Part shown: one piece after another, positions 38,777-51,271 of the stretch
Layout of the letters: every line of letters starts with the position of its first letter
Numbering within the stretch: the stretch's first letter is position 1
DNA from: RPRB01 sp035519675
GTDB lineage: Bacteria > Myxococcota > Myxococcia > Myxococcales > Myxococcaceae
NCBI GenBank assembly: GCA_035519675.1
Contig: DATIWB010000130.1
Location: 1-64,000, forward strand
Reading direction: 5' to 3'
DNA length: 64,000 nt
The notes under the pieces: model-generated
The model's database searches: none
Seen by the model: only the letters and a program-made list of their open reading frames with translations
What the model was told of the DNA's origin: nothing
Translations under genes and position numbers: made by a program

Positions 38777-38837
38777 GCCGGCTGGTGGGCCTCGGATCCC
38801 ATGCCTTGGCTGCGCCGGCCCGTGGCATCGTGGCCGG

Positions 38838-40109
38838 ATGCTCTCCACGACCGCTCTTGCCCTGACGCTGCTGCTCGGCGCCGCTGCGGCCACTGCCCCG
38901 GACGGCGGGACGGCGCCCGGGACGCCAGACCCACGACTGCTGGGCCAGGCGCGGTCCATCCTCCAGCGGGCGCCGCTCATCGACGGGCACAACGACCTGC
39001 CCTTCGCGCTGCTGGAGAGGACCGGCGGGGACCTCACCAAGGTGGACCTGGCTCGGCGCCAGCCCGAGCTCCCCGCCGACATCCCCCGCCTGCGCGAGGG
39101 GCGGGTGGGGGCGCAGTACTGGGCCATCTTCGTCGAGTCGGACACCCGGCTGACCCGCACCGCGCTCCACGACGCGCTCCGGGTGTTCGACGTCGCGCTG
39201 CGGACCATCGAGGGCCGACCGGAGCTGGAGCTCGCCCGGAGCGCCGAGGACATCGTCCGGATCACCCGCGCGGGCCGGATCGCCTCGCTGCTCGGCGTCG
39301 AGGGCGGGCAGATGATCGAGAGCTCGCCCGGGGTGCTCCGCATCTTCCACCGGCTCGGCGCCCGGTACCTGACGCTGACCCACTGGGGGAACGTCGAGTT
39401 CGCCGACGCGGCCACCGACACCCCGGTCCACGACGGGCTCACCAAGCACGGTGAGCTGCTGGTCGGTGAGCTCAACCGGCTGGGGATGTTCGTCGACATC
39501 GCCCACGTCAGCCCCGACGTGATGCGCGACGTGCTCCGGGTGACGAAGGCGCCGGTCATCTCCTCGCACTCCGACGCCTACGCGCTGGTGCCTCACCCGC
39601 GCAACATCCCGGACGACGTGCTGCGGGGGGTGGCGCGCAACCGCGGCGTGGTCCACGTCAGCTTCATCCGGGAGTTCGCCGTCCCCAGCGCCGAGTACCT
39701 GGCCCAGAGAAAGCAAGCGCGGCGCGCCATCCGGCAGCGGGTGGCGAACGACGACGAGGCGGAGGCGCAGCTGCTGGCCTGGGACAAGGCGAATCCCCAG
39801 CCGGGCGGCTCGGTGGCAAACGTGGCCGACGCCATCGACCACATCCGCGCCGTGGCCGGGGTGGACCACGTGGGCATCGGCGGGGACTTCTACGACGACG
39901 GGTCGCTCACCATGGTCGAGGGGCTCCAGGACGTCACCCGCTATCCGTTTCTCTTCGCCGAGCTCCTCCGCCGGGGCTGGAGCGAGGACGACCTGGTGAA
40001 GCTCGCGGGCCAGAACCATCTCCGCGCGATGCGGGAGATGGAGCGGGTGGCGGCCCAGCTCCAGAAGTCCACCCCGCCGGCCACCACCGAGGGCCCACGC
40101 GTGCCCTGA
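38838..40109 (+). CDS. membrane dipeptidase (peptidase family M19)
   Basis: 423 aa from ATG 38838. Signal-like N terminus LSTTALALTLLLGAAAATA. Zinc site residues of the M19 renal-dipeptidase family are visible: HND in LIDGHNDLPF, E in LGVEGGQMIE, H in DIAHVS and the SSHSD motif, then GVDHVGIGGDFYDD near the C terminus. The usual THNGNN-type loop reads LTHWGNVEFADAATD, with a Trp at the normal Asn, which may alter substrate preference. Expected to hydrolyse dipeptides in the envelope. Probably transcribed with the DUF6265-like gene upstream. A 238-bp region before dnaE follows. Confidence 0.9.
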   Translation: MLSTTALALTLLLGAAAATAPDGGTAPGTPDPRLLGQARSILQRAPLIDGHNDLPFALLERTGGDLTKVDLARRQPELPADIPRLREGRVGAQYWAIFVESDTRLTRTALHDALRVFDVALRTIEGRPELELARSAEDIVRITRAGRIASLLGVEGGQMIESSPGVLRIFHRLGARYLTLTHWGNVEFADAATDTPVHDGLTKHGELLVGELNRLGMFVDIAHVSPDVMRDVLRVTKAPVISSHSDAYALVPHPRNIPDDVLRGVARNRGVVHVSFIREFAVPSAEYLAQRKQARRAIRQRVANDDEAEAQLLAWDKANPQPGGSVANVADAIDHIRAVAGVDHVGIGGDFYDDGSLTMVEGLQDVTRYPFLFAELLRRGWSEDDLVKLAGQNHLRAMREMERVAAQLQKSTPPATTEGPRVP

Positions 40110-40347
40110 TCAACCCCGGCTCACCCGAGCCCAGGCGCAGGAACGTCTCGGAGCTGCTCGGGCGCGCCGCACGGTCGGCCTGACGCCCGGACGCACCCCC
40201 GGCAGGGGGCCTCGCGCACCGGTTTGCACCGGGCTGGCATCGCTGCCCATCGAGGGGCGCAGATGCCCCTGAAATCAGGGCAGTCCGGGCCCAGCCGGGA
40301 CGCTAGAACACCGTCAGCCAGCCGCCGTAGAAGGGTGGCTCCCGCCC

Positions 40348-43905
<3,558 letters not shown>

Positions 43906-43924
43906 GAAGCACCGGGGCCACGCC

Positions 43925-44278
43925 TTGATCCGCACCGCCCTGCAGCTCGTCCTGCTCGGCGCGCTCTTCGCCCTCTGCCGCTGGGCGGTGGAACGGTCGG
44001 GAGTGCCGGTGCCGGCGGGGCTCGTCGCCCTGGTGCTGCTGACGGCCCTCCTGCTGACCCGGGCCGTCCCCGAGCGCGCGGTGGGAGGTGGAGCCGATGC
44101 CCTGCTTCGCATCCTCCCGGCGCTCTTCGTTCCCTCGGGCATCGCCGTCCTCCGTGAGCTGCCCATGCTCCGCGGGCACTTGCTGAGCCTGGTGGTGGTC
44201 CTGGTCGCGAGCGTGATGCTGGGCCTGCTGGTGGCAGGTGTGGTGGGCCAGGCCGCGGCCAACCGGGAGCGGCAGTGA
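43925..44278 (+). CDS. lrgA: CidA/LrgA family membrane protein
   Basis: About 117 aa from TTG 43925 (no ATG available; ribosome-binding site weak). Four hydrophobic helices (ALQLVLLGALFALCRWAV, AGLVALVLLTALLLTR, LLRILPALFVPSGIAVL, LLSLVVVLVASVMLGLLVAGVV) with the LFVPSGIAVLRE segment typical of holin-like LrgA/CidA. Acts with LrgB in the inner membrane; the family has been linked to murein hydrolase control and to pyruvate or glycolate transport. The stop overlaps the lrgB GTG (GTGA), so the pair is translationally coupled. Confidence 0.85.
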   Translation: MIRTALQLVLLGALFALCRWAVERSGVPVPAGLVALVLLTALLLTRAVPERAVGGGADALLRILPALFVPSGIAVLRELPMLRGHLLSLVVVLVASVMLGLLVAGVVGQAAANRERQ

Positions 44279-44964
44279 CCGCCCTCGAGGTGCTGGCGGC
44301 GACCGCGTTCACCGCCGCGCTGTACTGGGCCTGCATCCTGTTGCAGCGGCGGTTCCGCCTGGCGCTCCTTCACCCGGTCCTCGTCGCGGTGCTGGTCGGG
44401 GGAACCCTGTTCGCGCTGCTGCCGCCACGCTGGCTCGACGCCTACCTCGAGGGCTCCGCGCCAATCACCTGGCTGCTCGGGCCGGCGACCGCAGCGCTCG
44501 CCCTCCCCTTCTTCCGCCGCCGCGCGTTCCTCGCCGCCCACCCCTGGACCGCGCTGCTGACCGTCGTCGCCGGATGCGCGAGCACGGTGGCCGTGGTCTG
44601 GGGGCTCGGGGCGCTGCTCGGGCTGTCCCCTGCGCTGAGGTGGGCTGCGACCCTGAAGTCCGTCACCCTGCCGGTGGCGCTGGGGCTCGCCGAGGTGGTC
44701 CGGACGCAGCCCGGAGTCACCACCCTCTGCGTGTTCGCCAGCGGGCTCCTGGGCTCCGCGGTGGGTCCTGCGCTCCTGAGCTGGGCCCGGGTCCACTCAC
44801 CCATGGCCCGGGGGCTGGCGCTGGGAACGCTCTCCCACGTCCTCGGGACCGCCCGCGCACTCGAGGAGGATCCGCTGTCCGGGGCGGCCGGCGTCGTGGC
44901 GCTGACCCTGTCGGCGTTGCTGCTCGCCGCCGCGGCGATTTGCCTCTCGCTGCTGATCGACTGA
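44275..44964 (+). CDS. lrgB: LrgB family membrane protein
   Basis: 229 aa from GTG 44275. Six to seven hydrophobic helices, including YWACILLQRR, FALLPPRWLDAYLEGSAPITWLLGPATAALALPFF, SVTLPVALGLAEVVRTQPGVTT and SHVLGTARALEEDPLSGAAGV, the last being the family's conserved glycine-rich loop (normally SHGIGTARA). Partner of LrgA; together they form a small two-component membrane complex. Convergent with the ferritin-like gene. Confidence 0.9.
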   Translation: MTALEVLAATAFTAALYWACILLQRRFRLALLHPVLVAVLVGGTLFALLPPRWLDAYLEGSAPITWLLGPATAALALPFFRRRAFLAAHPWTALLTVVAGCASTVAVVWGLGALLGLSPALRWAATLKSVTLPVALGLAEVVRTQPGVTTLCVFASGLLGSAVGPALLSWARVHSPMARGLALGTLSHVLGTARALEEDPLSGAAGVVALTLSALLLAAAAICLSLLID

Positions 44965-44987
44965 CTCAGCGCCCGAAGACCGCCACC

Positions 44988-45082
44988 GGGAGCCCGCTCC
45001 CGCCCAGCGCGCCGACCACCGGGGCATCCATCATCGAGGACCTGAAGCCATGCATTCATGACCCGCCTCTACGAGCAGGCGG
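44988..45082 (+). terminator. hairpins between convergent lrgB and ferritin-like gene
   Basis: Two inverted repeats in a 158-bp convergent gap: GGGAGC-CC-GCTCCC (44988-45001) and CCGCCT-N8-AGGCGG (45063-45082). Neither has a clear T-tail. They probably help end transcription from one or both sides. Confidence 0.3.
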
Positions 45083-45122
45083 CTTCCGGATTGGGTGAAG
45101 TCGCCTGAAGGCGGCCGGCGAG

Positions 45123-45575
45123 TCAGCGCGCCGGCTCGAGCTTTCCCGGGCGGCGGAGCATCTTCTCGATGTCCATGACGTGGGTCTCCTCGCCGTGGAC
45201 CATCTTCCGGGCGTACTCCTCGAGCACGACGCTCTTCCCCTCCGTCAACTTCAGCAATTTCTTGTACGTGGCGACCCCCTCCAGCTCGTGCTCCAGCGCC
45301 TCGCGGAGGATCTGATCGATGTCGTGCTTGTGGGTCTCCAGCAGCTTGCCGATGGCGAGCGAGGGATGGCCGCCCAGCGCGGTCACGTACTCGCCGGCGG
45401 TCACCGCGTGGTCGAGCGCCTCCGTCGCCTGGGTGCGCATCCAGGAGACGATCGGGATGCGGGCATGCCCGAAGATCATCAGCGAGTAGTGCGAGTAGCG
45501 AACGACCCCCGCCAGCTCGAGCTCGAGGATCTCGTTCAGCGTAGCGATCACCGCGGCCGACTCCGACTCGTTCAT
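45123..45575 (-). CDS. ferritin-like protein (bacterioferritin family)
   Basis: 150 aa, GAGGTGA ribosome-binding site before ATG 45575. Four-helix ferritin-like pattern with spaced carboxylate/His ligands: ELELAGVVRYSHYS, EALDHAVTAGEYV, EALEHELEGVATYKKLL, and HGEETHVMDIEKML. The two ExxH motifs (EALDH, EETH) fit a di-iron ferroxidase site as in Bfr/Dps-like proteins. The haem-binding Met of classical Bfr is not obvious. Cytoplasmic iron storage or oxidative stress protection. Single gene, divergent from nothing nearby on the plus strand. Confidence 0.85.
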   Translation of the reverse strand: MNESESAAVIATLNEILELELAGVVRYSHYSLMIFGHARIPIVSWMRTQATEALDHAVTAGEYVTALGGHPSLAIGKLLETHKHDIDQILREALEHELEGVATYKKLLKLTEGKSVVLEEYARKMVHGEETHVMDIEKMLRRPGKLEPAR

Positions 45576-45671
45576 GGTTTCACCTCGCGCCGACTGAAGT
45601 CCTGCCCGGCGTGGGAGACTCGCCGGATCCCCGCGCCGACGTCCAGCCCGCCACCTCCCTTTCCGGGAGCC

Positions 45672-46340
45672 TCAGGCCGGGAGGCGGGGAGCAAGCTCGG
45701 CCAGTGAGCTCACCACCAGGTCCGGTTCGGCAATCCCTCCCCCGTCCCAGTGGGCTCGTGCCGAGCGGCGCACCCAGGCCGCCCGGAGGCCTGCCGACTT
45801 CGCGCCGAGCACATCCCAGGCGTTGGACGACACCAGCCAGGTCCGCTCCGGGCTCCCGCCGCTGCGCCCCAGCAGGTGGCGGTACACGGCCGGGCTCGGC
45901 TTGTAGGTCTGCACCTCGTCGACACTCACCACGTCGGTGAGCGGCGGCATGAGCCGAGCGTGGGTGAGGAGACCCCGGAGCGTCGCGCCAACTCCATTGC
46001 TGAAGGCGACCAGCCGGTGGCCGGCCTCGGCGAGCCGCGCCAGCCCGTCGTGCGCATCGGCGAAGGCCGGGAGCCGCTGGTAGACGTCGAGCAGGCCAGC
46101 CTCGGCGGTCCGCAGATCCACCCCCAGCATCGCGGAGGTGGCGCGGAACGCCTGGCGGGTCACCACGTCGAAGTCGGCGTAGCGACCCATCAGCGCCCGG
46201 CGGAAGGTCCAGTCGATCTGCCGTTCGCGCCAGGTGGCGGCGAACCGCTCCGCGAGGTCCCCCACGTGCTCGCGCAGCGGAGCGTCCATCCCCAGCGGGT
46301 CGACCAGCGTCCCGTACACGTCGAAGCCGATGAACGCCAT
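45672..46340 (-). CDS. haloacid dehalogenase type II (HAD superfamily)
   Basis: 222 aa from ATG 46340 with GGGAGGG upstream. HAD motifs: I FDVYGTLVD (nucleophile D7; second Asp replaced by Tyr as usual in L-2-haloacid dehalogenases), II VAFSNGVGATL, III KPSPAVYRHLLG, IV SSNAWDVLGAKSAGLRAAWV. The SSNAWD block is typical of type II haloacid dehalogenases. Natural substrate unknown. The longer open frame upstream overlaps the methyltransferase start region and is not used. Divergent from the methyltransferase gene across 100 bp. Confidence 0.9.
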   Translation of the reverse strand: MAFIGFDVYGTLVDPLGMDAPLREHVGDLAERFAATWRERQIDWTFRRALMGRYADFDVVTRQAFRATSAMLGVDLRTAEAGLLDVYQRLPAFADAHDGLARLAEAGHRLVAFSNGVGATLRGLLTHARLMPPLTDVVSVDEVQTYKPSPAVYRHLLGRSGGSPERTWLVSSNAWDVLGAKSAGLRAAWVRRSARAHWDGGGIAEPDLVVSSLAELAPRLPA

Positions 46341-46440
46341 GTGCCCTCCCCGGGGGTCCGGTCGCCGCCGGATGCTCCTCCTTCGCTGAAGGGCGAGCAA
46401 TTGGCCGCCGCCGCCGCCCGACGTCGGTCCCGACGCTAGG

Positions 46441-48045
46441 ATGGCCGGCGTGCCAGCCCCGTCCGCCGAGGCGCGGAGGATTCGCGGCGAGTACTTCACG
46501 CCCCCACCGCTGGTGGACGCCGTGCTCTCGCTCGCCGTCCCCCACCTCGGTCCCGGCCCGGTCACCGTCGCCGACCCGGCGTGCGGCGACGGGGGGTTCC
46601 TTTCTGCCGCCGCCCGGGCGCTCCCGGCCGCCCGGCTGCACGGGCTCGAGCTGGACCTCGCGCACGCCGCGGCTGCCCGGCGCGAGGTTCCCGGAGCGCG
46701 CATCCTGGTGGGCGACGCGCTCCGGGGCGGATGGGACGCGTTGGTGCGCATCCTGCCTGACGACGGCGAGGAGCTCTGGCTGGGAAACCCGCCCTACAAC
46801 GGCACCTCACCGCTGCTCGGCGATCCACCGGCCTACCGTGCCCTGCGCGCCCGTCTCGGCCTCGACGGCGCCCTCCCTCGCGGCACCAGCCTCCGCGACG
46901 ACTACGCCTTCTTCCTCCTCCTGGCCTCGGAGCGGCTGGCACGACGGCCCGGCGTCCTGGCCTGGGTGACCTCGGCCACCCTCCTCGACGCCTTTCTCTA
47001 CGCCCCGCTCCGCCGCCGCCTCCTGGACCGGCTCGGGCTGCGAGAGGTGGTCGACCTGGGCGCGGGCGTCTTCCCCGGAACGCGGGTGCGGACGTGCGTC
47101 ACGGTCTGGCGGAGCCGGCACGGTCCGGCGCCCTCTCCCCGGTTCCGCGCCTGGGCGCCCGGCTCGAGGGCGGTGGAGCGCACCCGGCCGTGTCCCTTCC
47201 GGATCGACGGGCCGGAGTGGAGCCTGCGACCGGTCCCCGCCGAGGCGGAGCAACTGGACAGGCACTGGCGCGCCCTGGGCCAGCCGCTCGACGTGCTCGT
47301 CCCGGTGAGCTGCAGCGGATTGAAGACCCGGTTCGACGAGCTGCTGGTCGACGAGGACGCGGAACGGCTCCTTGCCCGCGTGGATGCCTTCCTTCGCACC
47401 CGCGACCTCGAAGCGTTCGCGCGGGCGCACCGGATTCCCCGGCCGCTGCTTCCCAAGCTGGAGGCGCTGCGCCGCTCACCCGGGCTCCCCGCACGGGCCG
47501 ACCGGAACTCGGTGCGTCCCTTCCACCGCTGGGCGGGAGCGCGCCACCGCGGCGGCCTGCCCGAGAGCGCACGGGCGTTCTGCTACCTGGAGCGGCGGCT
47601 CATTCCCCGCGGGGACCACCGGCTGGTCGGCGCGTTCGACCCGCACGCCGGCGACTGCAAGCTGGTCTTCAACCTCCGGGAGCTGCCGCTCGCCGCCACC
47701 GCGCTCGAGTCCGAGGGCTGCGTCCCCGCCCACCGGCACACTCGCTTCGCCCCGCTGCTCGTGCCGGAGCGAGTGCGGAGCGATGGGCCGGCCGCGGGGC
47801 GCTCGGGCGGGAGCCTCGGTCCGCCGGTTCCGAACCTCTCTCCGGCCGGCCTCGCCTGGGCCGAGCGGGTGGGGGGTCCACGGCAGGCCTTCCGGCGCAT
47901 CGCGGCCTTCATCAACTCGTCTGCGGTCCAGGAGGTCTGGGCGCCGGCCTTCGGCTGCAGCCGCGTCCTGCCGGTTCCACTGCACGACGGATGGCCGAGC
48001 CACCCGGAGGGGAGCCCTCTTGCGAGCGGCGCTGCCCGTGGGTGA
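46441..48045 (+). CDS. solitary N6-adenine DNA methyltransferase
   Basis: 534 aa. SAM-binding motif I DPACGDGGFL (45-54), preceded by GEYFTPPPLVDAVL of the type found in type I/IIG methylases; catalytic motif IV NPPYNGTS with NPPY at 116-119; DYAFFLLLASERLARRPGVLAWVTSATLL follows as motifs V-VI. The C-terminal 300 residues are Arg-rich and end with AFINSSAVQEVWAPAFG, where a target-recognition domain would sit. No endonuclease, specificity subunit or repair gene is adjacent, so a regulatory or orphan role is more likely than a complete restriction system. Recognition site unknown. Confidence 0.85.
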   Translation: MAGVPAPSAEARRIRGEYFTPPPLVDAVLSLAVPHLGPGPVTVADPACGDGGFLSAAARALPAARLHGLELDLAHAAAARREVPGARILVGDALRGGWDALVRILPDDGEELWLGNPPYNGTSPLLGDPPAYRALRARLGLDGALPRGTSLRDDYAFFLLLASERLARRPGVLAWVTSATLLDAFLYAPLRRRLLDRLGLREVVDLGAGVFPGTRVRTCVTVWRSRHGPAPSPRFRAWAPGSRAVERTRPCPFRIDGPEWSLRPVPAEAEQLDRHWRALGQPLDVLVPVSCSGLKTRFDELLVDEDAERLLARVDAFLRTRDLEAFARAHRIPRPLLPKLEALRRSPGLPARADRNSVRPFHRWAGARHRGGLPESARAFCYLERRLIPRGDHRLVGAFDPHAGDCKLVFNLRELPLAATALESEGCVPAHRHTRFAPLLVPERVRSDGPAAGRSGGSLGPPVPNLSPAGLAWAERVGGPRQAFRRIAAFINSSAVQEVWAPAFGCSRVLPVPLHDGWPSHPEGSPLASGAARG

Positions 48046-48079
48046 GCCTCGCCCGCCGTCGAGTCGAGGAGTCCGAGCG

Positions 48080-48364
48080 ATGAGAACGAGAGCGTGGCTG
48101 GTCCTGGGGTGCGTGGTGGCAACGGGCGCGCGGGCGGCGGAAACGAAGCCGGGGCACGCCGGAGGCACGGCGGTGAAGCCGGTGGTGTGCCGCGCGGTGG
48201 CCGACGCCCTGGGCAAGGGCGGCCAGGAGCTGGCGCAGGCGCTGGAGCGGGATGCGATCGAGCTCGCCCCGAAAGGCTACGTGCTCGCGGCGCTGCTCCC
48301 GGGAGACCCACCGGTGGCCTGCTACCGACACGAGGGCCCGCCGCCGAAGCCGGGCGCGCGGTGA
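48080..48364 (+). CDS. small exported protein, function unknown
   Basis: 94 aa from ATG 48080. Signal peptide MRTRAWLVLGCVVATGARAAE. The mature part has two Cys (VVCRAV and VACYRH) that could form one disulfide, a helix GKGGQELAQALERDAIEL and a Pro/Gly-rich tail. No family recognised. It lies 34 bp after the methyltransferase on the same strand. Confidence 0.6.
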   Translation: MRTRAWLVLGCVVATGARAAETKPGHAGGTAVKPVVCRAVADALGKGGQELAQALERDAIELAPKGYVLAALLPGDPPVACYRHEGPPPKPGAR

Positions 48365-48438
48365 GGCGGCCGTGCCGGGCGGACCCCGGGCCTGACCACT
48401 GAACGGATTGTCAGCCCCCAGATGTAGTGTATGCCCCC

Positions 48439-48864
48439 ATGGAACGCACCGCCCGTCCGGCTCCGCTCCTGGAACAGCAGTCGCTGCTCGGCGGTGTGGA
48501 CCTCGTGCGCCCAGGGTCCAGAGGCCGGAGCCAGGGCACCTCGGTCCACGTCGATCCGCGGTGGGAGATCGGCTTTGCCAAGGCCCTCGCGCTCGTGGTG
48601 GAGCACGGCCGCAAGGCCCGTGAAGCGACGGAGCTTTCCCGCTGGAGCCGCTGCCCGCGTTGCCAGCGTGTCGGCGACACCCTGCGCGAGTTCGGCGTCC
48701 GCACCCTGCGGGGTCGGCGGGTGGCCCAGTCCTGGTGCCGGTCCTGCCGCGGCCCGGCCCTGGCCCCCGGCCCGCGCCGCCTCCCGGCCCAGGCCAGCTG
48801 GCTCGACCACGAGCCGAGCTCGCTGACCGCGGCCGCCCTGACCTCGCCGACTCTAGGACCCTGA
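48439..48864 (+). CDS. zinc-ribbon protein whose C-terminus is encoded by a repeat
   Basis: 141 aa from ATG 48439 (GTG 48427 is the alternative, adding 4 residues). A four-cysteine zinc ribbon is clear: RCPRCQRVGD ... SWCRSCRGPA, about 20 residues apart. Upstream are basic and mixed regions (VRPGSRGRSQG, VDPRWEIGFAKALALVVEHG). The last 13 residues (LTAAALTSPTLGP) come from the 82-bp tandem repeat that starts at 48821, so the original C terminus may have been changed by the repeat. Nucleic-acid or protein binding is likely; no named family. Confidence 0.65.
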   Translation: MERTARPAPLLEQQSLLGGVDLVRPGSRGRSQGTSVHVDPRWEIGFAKALALVVEHGRKAREATELSRWSRCPRCQRVGDTLREFGVRTLRGRRVAQSWCRSCRGPALAPGPRRLPAQASWLDHEPSSLTAAALTSPTLGP

Positions 48865-48902
48865 CCACACCTTGACCCGGATCTTGGCCGCGGCCGCCCT
48901 CA
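48821..48902 (+). repeat. 82-bp tandem repeat, copy 1
   Basis: Matches copy 2 (48903-48984) at all but two of the first 80 positions. Two GCGGCCGC palindromes sit 61 bp apart (48829 and 48890). Overlaps the 3' end of the zinc-ribbon gene. Confidence 0.95.
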
Positions 48903-48984
48903 CGCTGACTGCGGCCGCCCTGGCCTCGCCGACTCTAGGACCCTGACCACACCTTGACCCGGATCTTGGCCGCGGCCGCCCTGA
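48903..48984 (+). repeat. 82-bp tandem repeat, copy 2
   Basis: Second copy, GCGGCCGC at 48911 and 48972. Ends 2 bp before the end of the convergent VWA gene, so it fills the convergent junction. Confidence 0.95.
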
Positions 48985-48985
48985 C

Positions 48986-51271
48986 TCAGATGTAGCCGAA
49001 CCGCCGGCGGAGCAGCCACTCGCCCCCGAGCAGCACGGCCAGCGCCACCAGCCAGCCCCAGCGGTCCCAGAGCGGCGCGTCCTTGCTCCGCCCCACCTCC
49101 ACCAGCGGTGGATCCAGCAGGGGCGCGGCGGGAAGTCCGCCCATCGGCAGCTCGTAGGCGCGCCCCCCGGTGGCACGGGCGATGTCCGCCAGCAGCTCGG
49201 TCCGGACCGAGGCGTCAGCCATCTCCGGTCCCACCGATCGCACCGCCACCGCGTCGTCGGCCTCGCCCAGGTCCTTCCCGTTCAGCTTGGCCGTCGCCCG
49301 GAGCTTGTACGCGCCGGGCGGCACCGGGTCGAACGCCACCCGAGCCACCCCGTCGGGTCCGCCGTTCGCCACCCGCGTCTGGAGCACCTTCCGCTCGGTG
49401 AGCCCGAAGAGGTCCACCCGCACCTCGGCGGAGGCCGCGGGCTGATAGTCCGGCTGGCGCGCGGTGACCACCGCGCCCACCGGATGGCCCGGCTCGACCG
49501 TCGGCGGGTCGGCGGAGATCTGCAGCGAGGTCAGATCCGGGTCGCGCACCAGCCAGCGGAGGGCGTTGCTCCAGAACCGGTCGTAGTGGCGGTTCTGTTC
49601 GCCGGTGCGGCGGGCGGTGAAGGCCCAGGTCCAGCTGTCGTCCATCATCATCGCCATCGCCCGACCGCGGCCGTGCTCCCAGAGCGCGAGCACCGGGGCC
49701 GGCTGCCCGTTGACCTGGAGGTTGGGGTGGGCGAGCAGCACCGTCGCTCCCTGCTTCACCCGCACCACGTTCAGCCCGCTCGCCGGCGGCAGCTCGTCCC
49801 AGGAGGACTGCGTTCCGCCCTCCGTGGTCTGCACCCGCATCACCGGGTGCCGGAGCCCGTCGGCGGTGAGCTTCACCTTGAAAGGCTCGACCACCGCCGA
49901 GGCGCCGCTGGGGTCCACCGGGAGCGCGCGGTCCAGCACCGGGTAGGCCGCGCGGCCCTCGCCGAAGGCGTGGTCCCCGCCGATGACCAGGAGCGCGCCA
50001 CCCCCCACCACGTACTGCTCGAGGTTGCGCTCGTAGCTGGCGATGGAGAGCGCCGGCTCGGCGTAGCCGAAGTTCTGGAACACCACCACGTCGAAGGTGT
50101 GGAGCTTGGTGTCGAAGATCTCCTCCATCGGGAAGGGGATCAGCGACAGCTCGCGCTCGGGGTTCCGGGTCTGGGTGTCGTCCGAGGAGGTGCGCAGGAT
50201 GTAGAACGAGACCAGGTCCACGTTCGGGTCCTGTCTCAACAGACCGCGGAGGAATCGCTCGTCCCAGCTCGGACGCCCCACCACCAGGAGCACCCGGACC
50301 CGGTCGCGGATGACCTTCAGCACGAACGAGCGGGTGTTGTTCTCCACCACCGCCTCGCCCGGGTACACCGGCGCTCCCACGGTGTAGACGAAGCGGCCGG
50401 TCTGGTCGGGGGTGAAGGTGAAGGAGACCGGCGTGCGCTGATCGTCCTGGTCGAGGTGCACGGTGCGGGTGCCCACGGTGAGACCCTCACGCTGGAGCAC
50501 CACCGGTACGTCGCGGCCCTTCAGTCCCCGGGCGTGCAGCTCGAGGTCCACCGTCACCGCGTTCCGGACGAAGGCGAAGTCGTCCACCTTCACCGCCTCC
50601 ACCGCCAGATCCACCAGCGCCGGCTCGCCCACCCGGACGGTGGAGACCGGGAAGCCCAGGGTGCGCAGCTCGTCGGACTGGCGCGTCTGGAGCCCGGCCT
50701 GGAGCTCGACGTTGTCCGCCCCGTCCGAGAGCAAGATCGCCCCGGCGAGCTTGCGGCTGCCACCGGTGTCGGTCGCCTTCAGCGCTCGGAGCGCGGCCAT
50801 GAGATCCGTCCGGTAGCCGGTGCCCGGGGTGCGGAGCGCCTCCAGCGAGACGGGCGCGAGCTCCGGAGAAAAGCCGAGGACCTCCACCTGGTACCGGTCG
50901 CGGAGGGCCTCGAGCCCGGGAGCGAAGCGGTCCAGCGCCTCGGCCGCCGCCGCCGCCCTGGTCGGACCATCGGGCCGCACCGGGAAGCCCATGCTCGCGC
51001 TCCGGTCCACCAGCACCGCGAGGCGGTTCTTCACCCGCACCTGGGCCAGCTGCCGCAGCCCGGGCTCGAGGAGGAAGAAGAGCGCCATCGCTCCGGCCAG
51101 CAGCCGGAGCACCAGGAGCACCCGACGCCGGAGCGTCGACGGCTCGCGCCGCAGCCCGAGCACCGCCAGCACCACCCCCGCCAGCACCAGGAGGGCGAGC
51201 AGACCGAGCGCCCAGGCCGGAAGCGGAGAGAGGCTCACCAGCCGCCAGGTGGTGGTGGTGCCCCCGTTCAT
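48986..51271 (-). CDS. membrane VWA / glutamine-amidotransferase-like protein
   Basis: 761 aa. Two N-terminal helices (about 17-40 and 51-72), a periplasmic VWA-like region with the MIDAS-type DRSAS (89-93) and LLSDGADN, a central class I glutamine-amidotransferase-like fold (VRVLLVVGRPSWDERFLRGLL, VVVFQNFG, GGALLVIGGDHAFG; no catalytic Cys visible, so probably inactive), a beta domain, and a C-terminal helix (WGWLVALAVLLGGEWLLRRRFGYI). This is the large membrane component common in MoxR-DUF58-BatA-type gene sets. Its ATG overlaps the end of the DUF4159 gene by 4 bp, so the two form an operon. Role inferred as envelope integrity or protein-complex assembly; not established. Confidence 0.85.
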   Translation of the reverse strand: MNGGTTTTWRLVSLSPLPAWALGLLALLVLAGVVLAVLGLRREPSTLRRRVLLVLRLLAGAMALFFLLEPGLRQLAQVRVKNRLAVLVDRSASMGFPVRPDGPTRAAAAAEALDRFAPGLEALRDRYQVEVLGFSPELAPVSLEALRTPGTGYRTDLMAALRALKATDTGGSRKLAGAILLSDGADNVELQAGLQTRQSDELRTLGFPVSTVRVGEPALVDLAVEAVKVDDFAFVRNAVTVDLELHARGLKGRDVPVVLQREGLTVGTRTVHLDQDDQRTPVSFTFTPDQTGRFVYTVGAPVYPGEAVVENNTRSFVLKVIRDRVRVLLVVGRPSWDERFLRGLLRQDPNVDLVSFYILRTSSDDTQTRNPERELSLIPFPMEEIFDTKLHTFDVVVFQNFGYAEPALSIASYERNLEQYVVGGGALLVIGGDHAFGEGRAAYPVLDRALPVDPSGASAVVEPFKVKLTADGLRHPVMRVQTTEGGTQSSWDELPPASGLNVVRVKQGATVLLAHPNLQVNGQPAPVLALWEHGRGRAMAMMMDDSWTWAFTARRTGEQNRHYDRFWSNALRWLVRDPDLTSLQISADPPTVEPGHPVGAVVTARQPDYQPAASAEVRVDLFGLTERKVLQTRVANGGPDGVARVAFDPVPPGAYKLRATAKLNGKDLGEADDAVAVRSVGPEMADASVRTELLADIARATGGRAYELPMGGLPAAPLLDPPLVEVGRSKDAPLWDRWGWLVALAVLLGGEWLLRRRFGYI

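Noticed and set aside
46441..48045. Restriction-modification or other defence island
   Set aside because: Only the methyltransferase is present; neighbours are a HAD enzyme and small exported or zinc-ribbon proteins, with no nuclease, helicase or toxin.
48821..48984. Tandem repeat as CRISPR array or insertion sequence
   Set aside because: Two long near-identical units with no spacers, no cas genes, no transposase and no target duplication.
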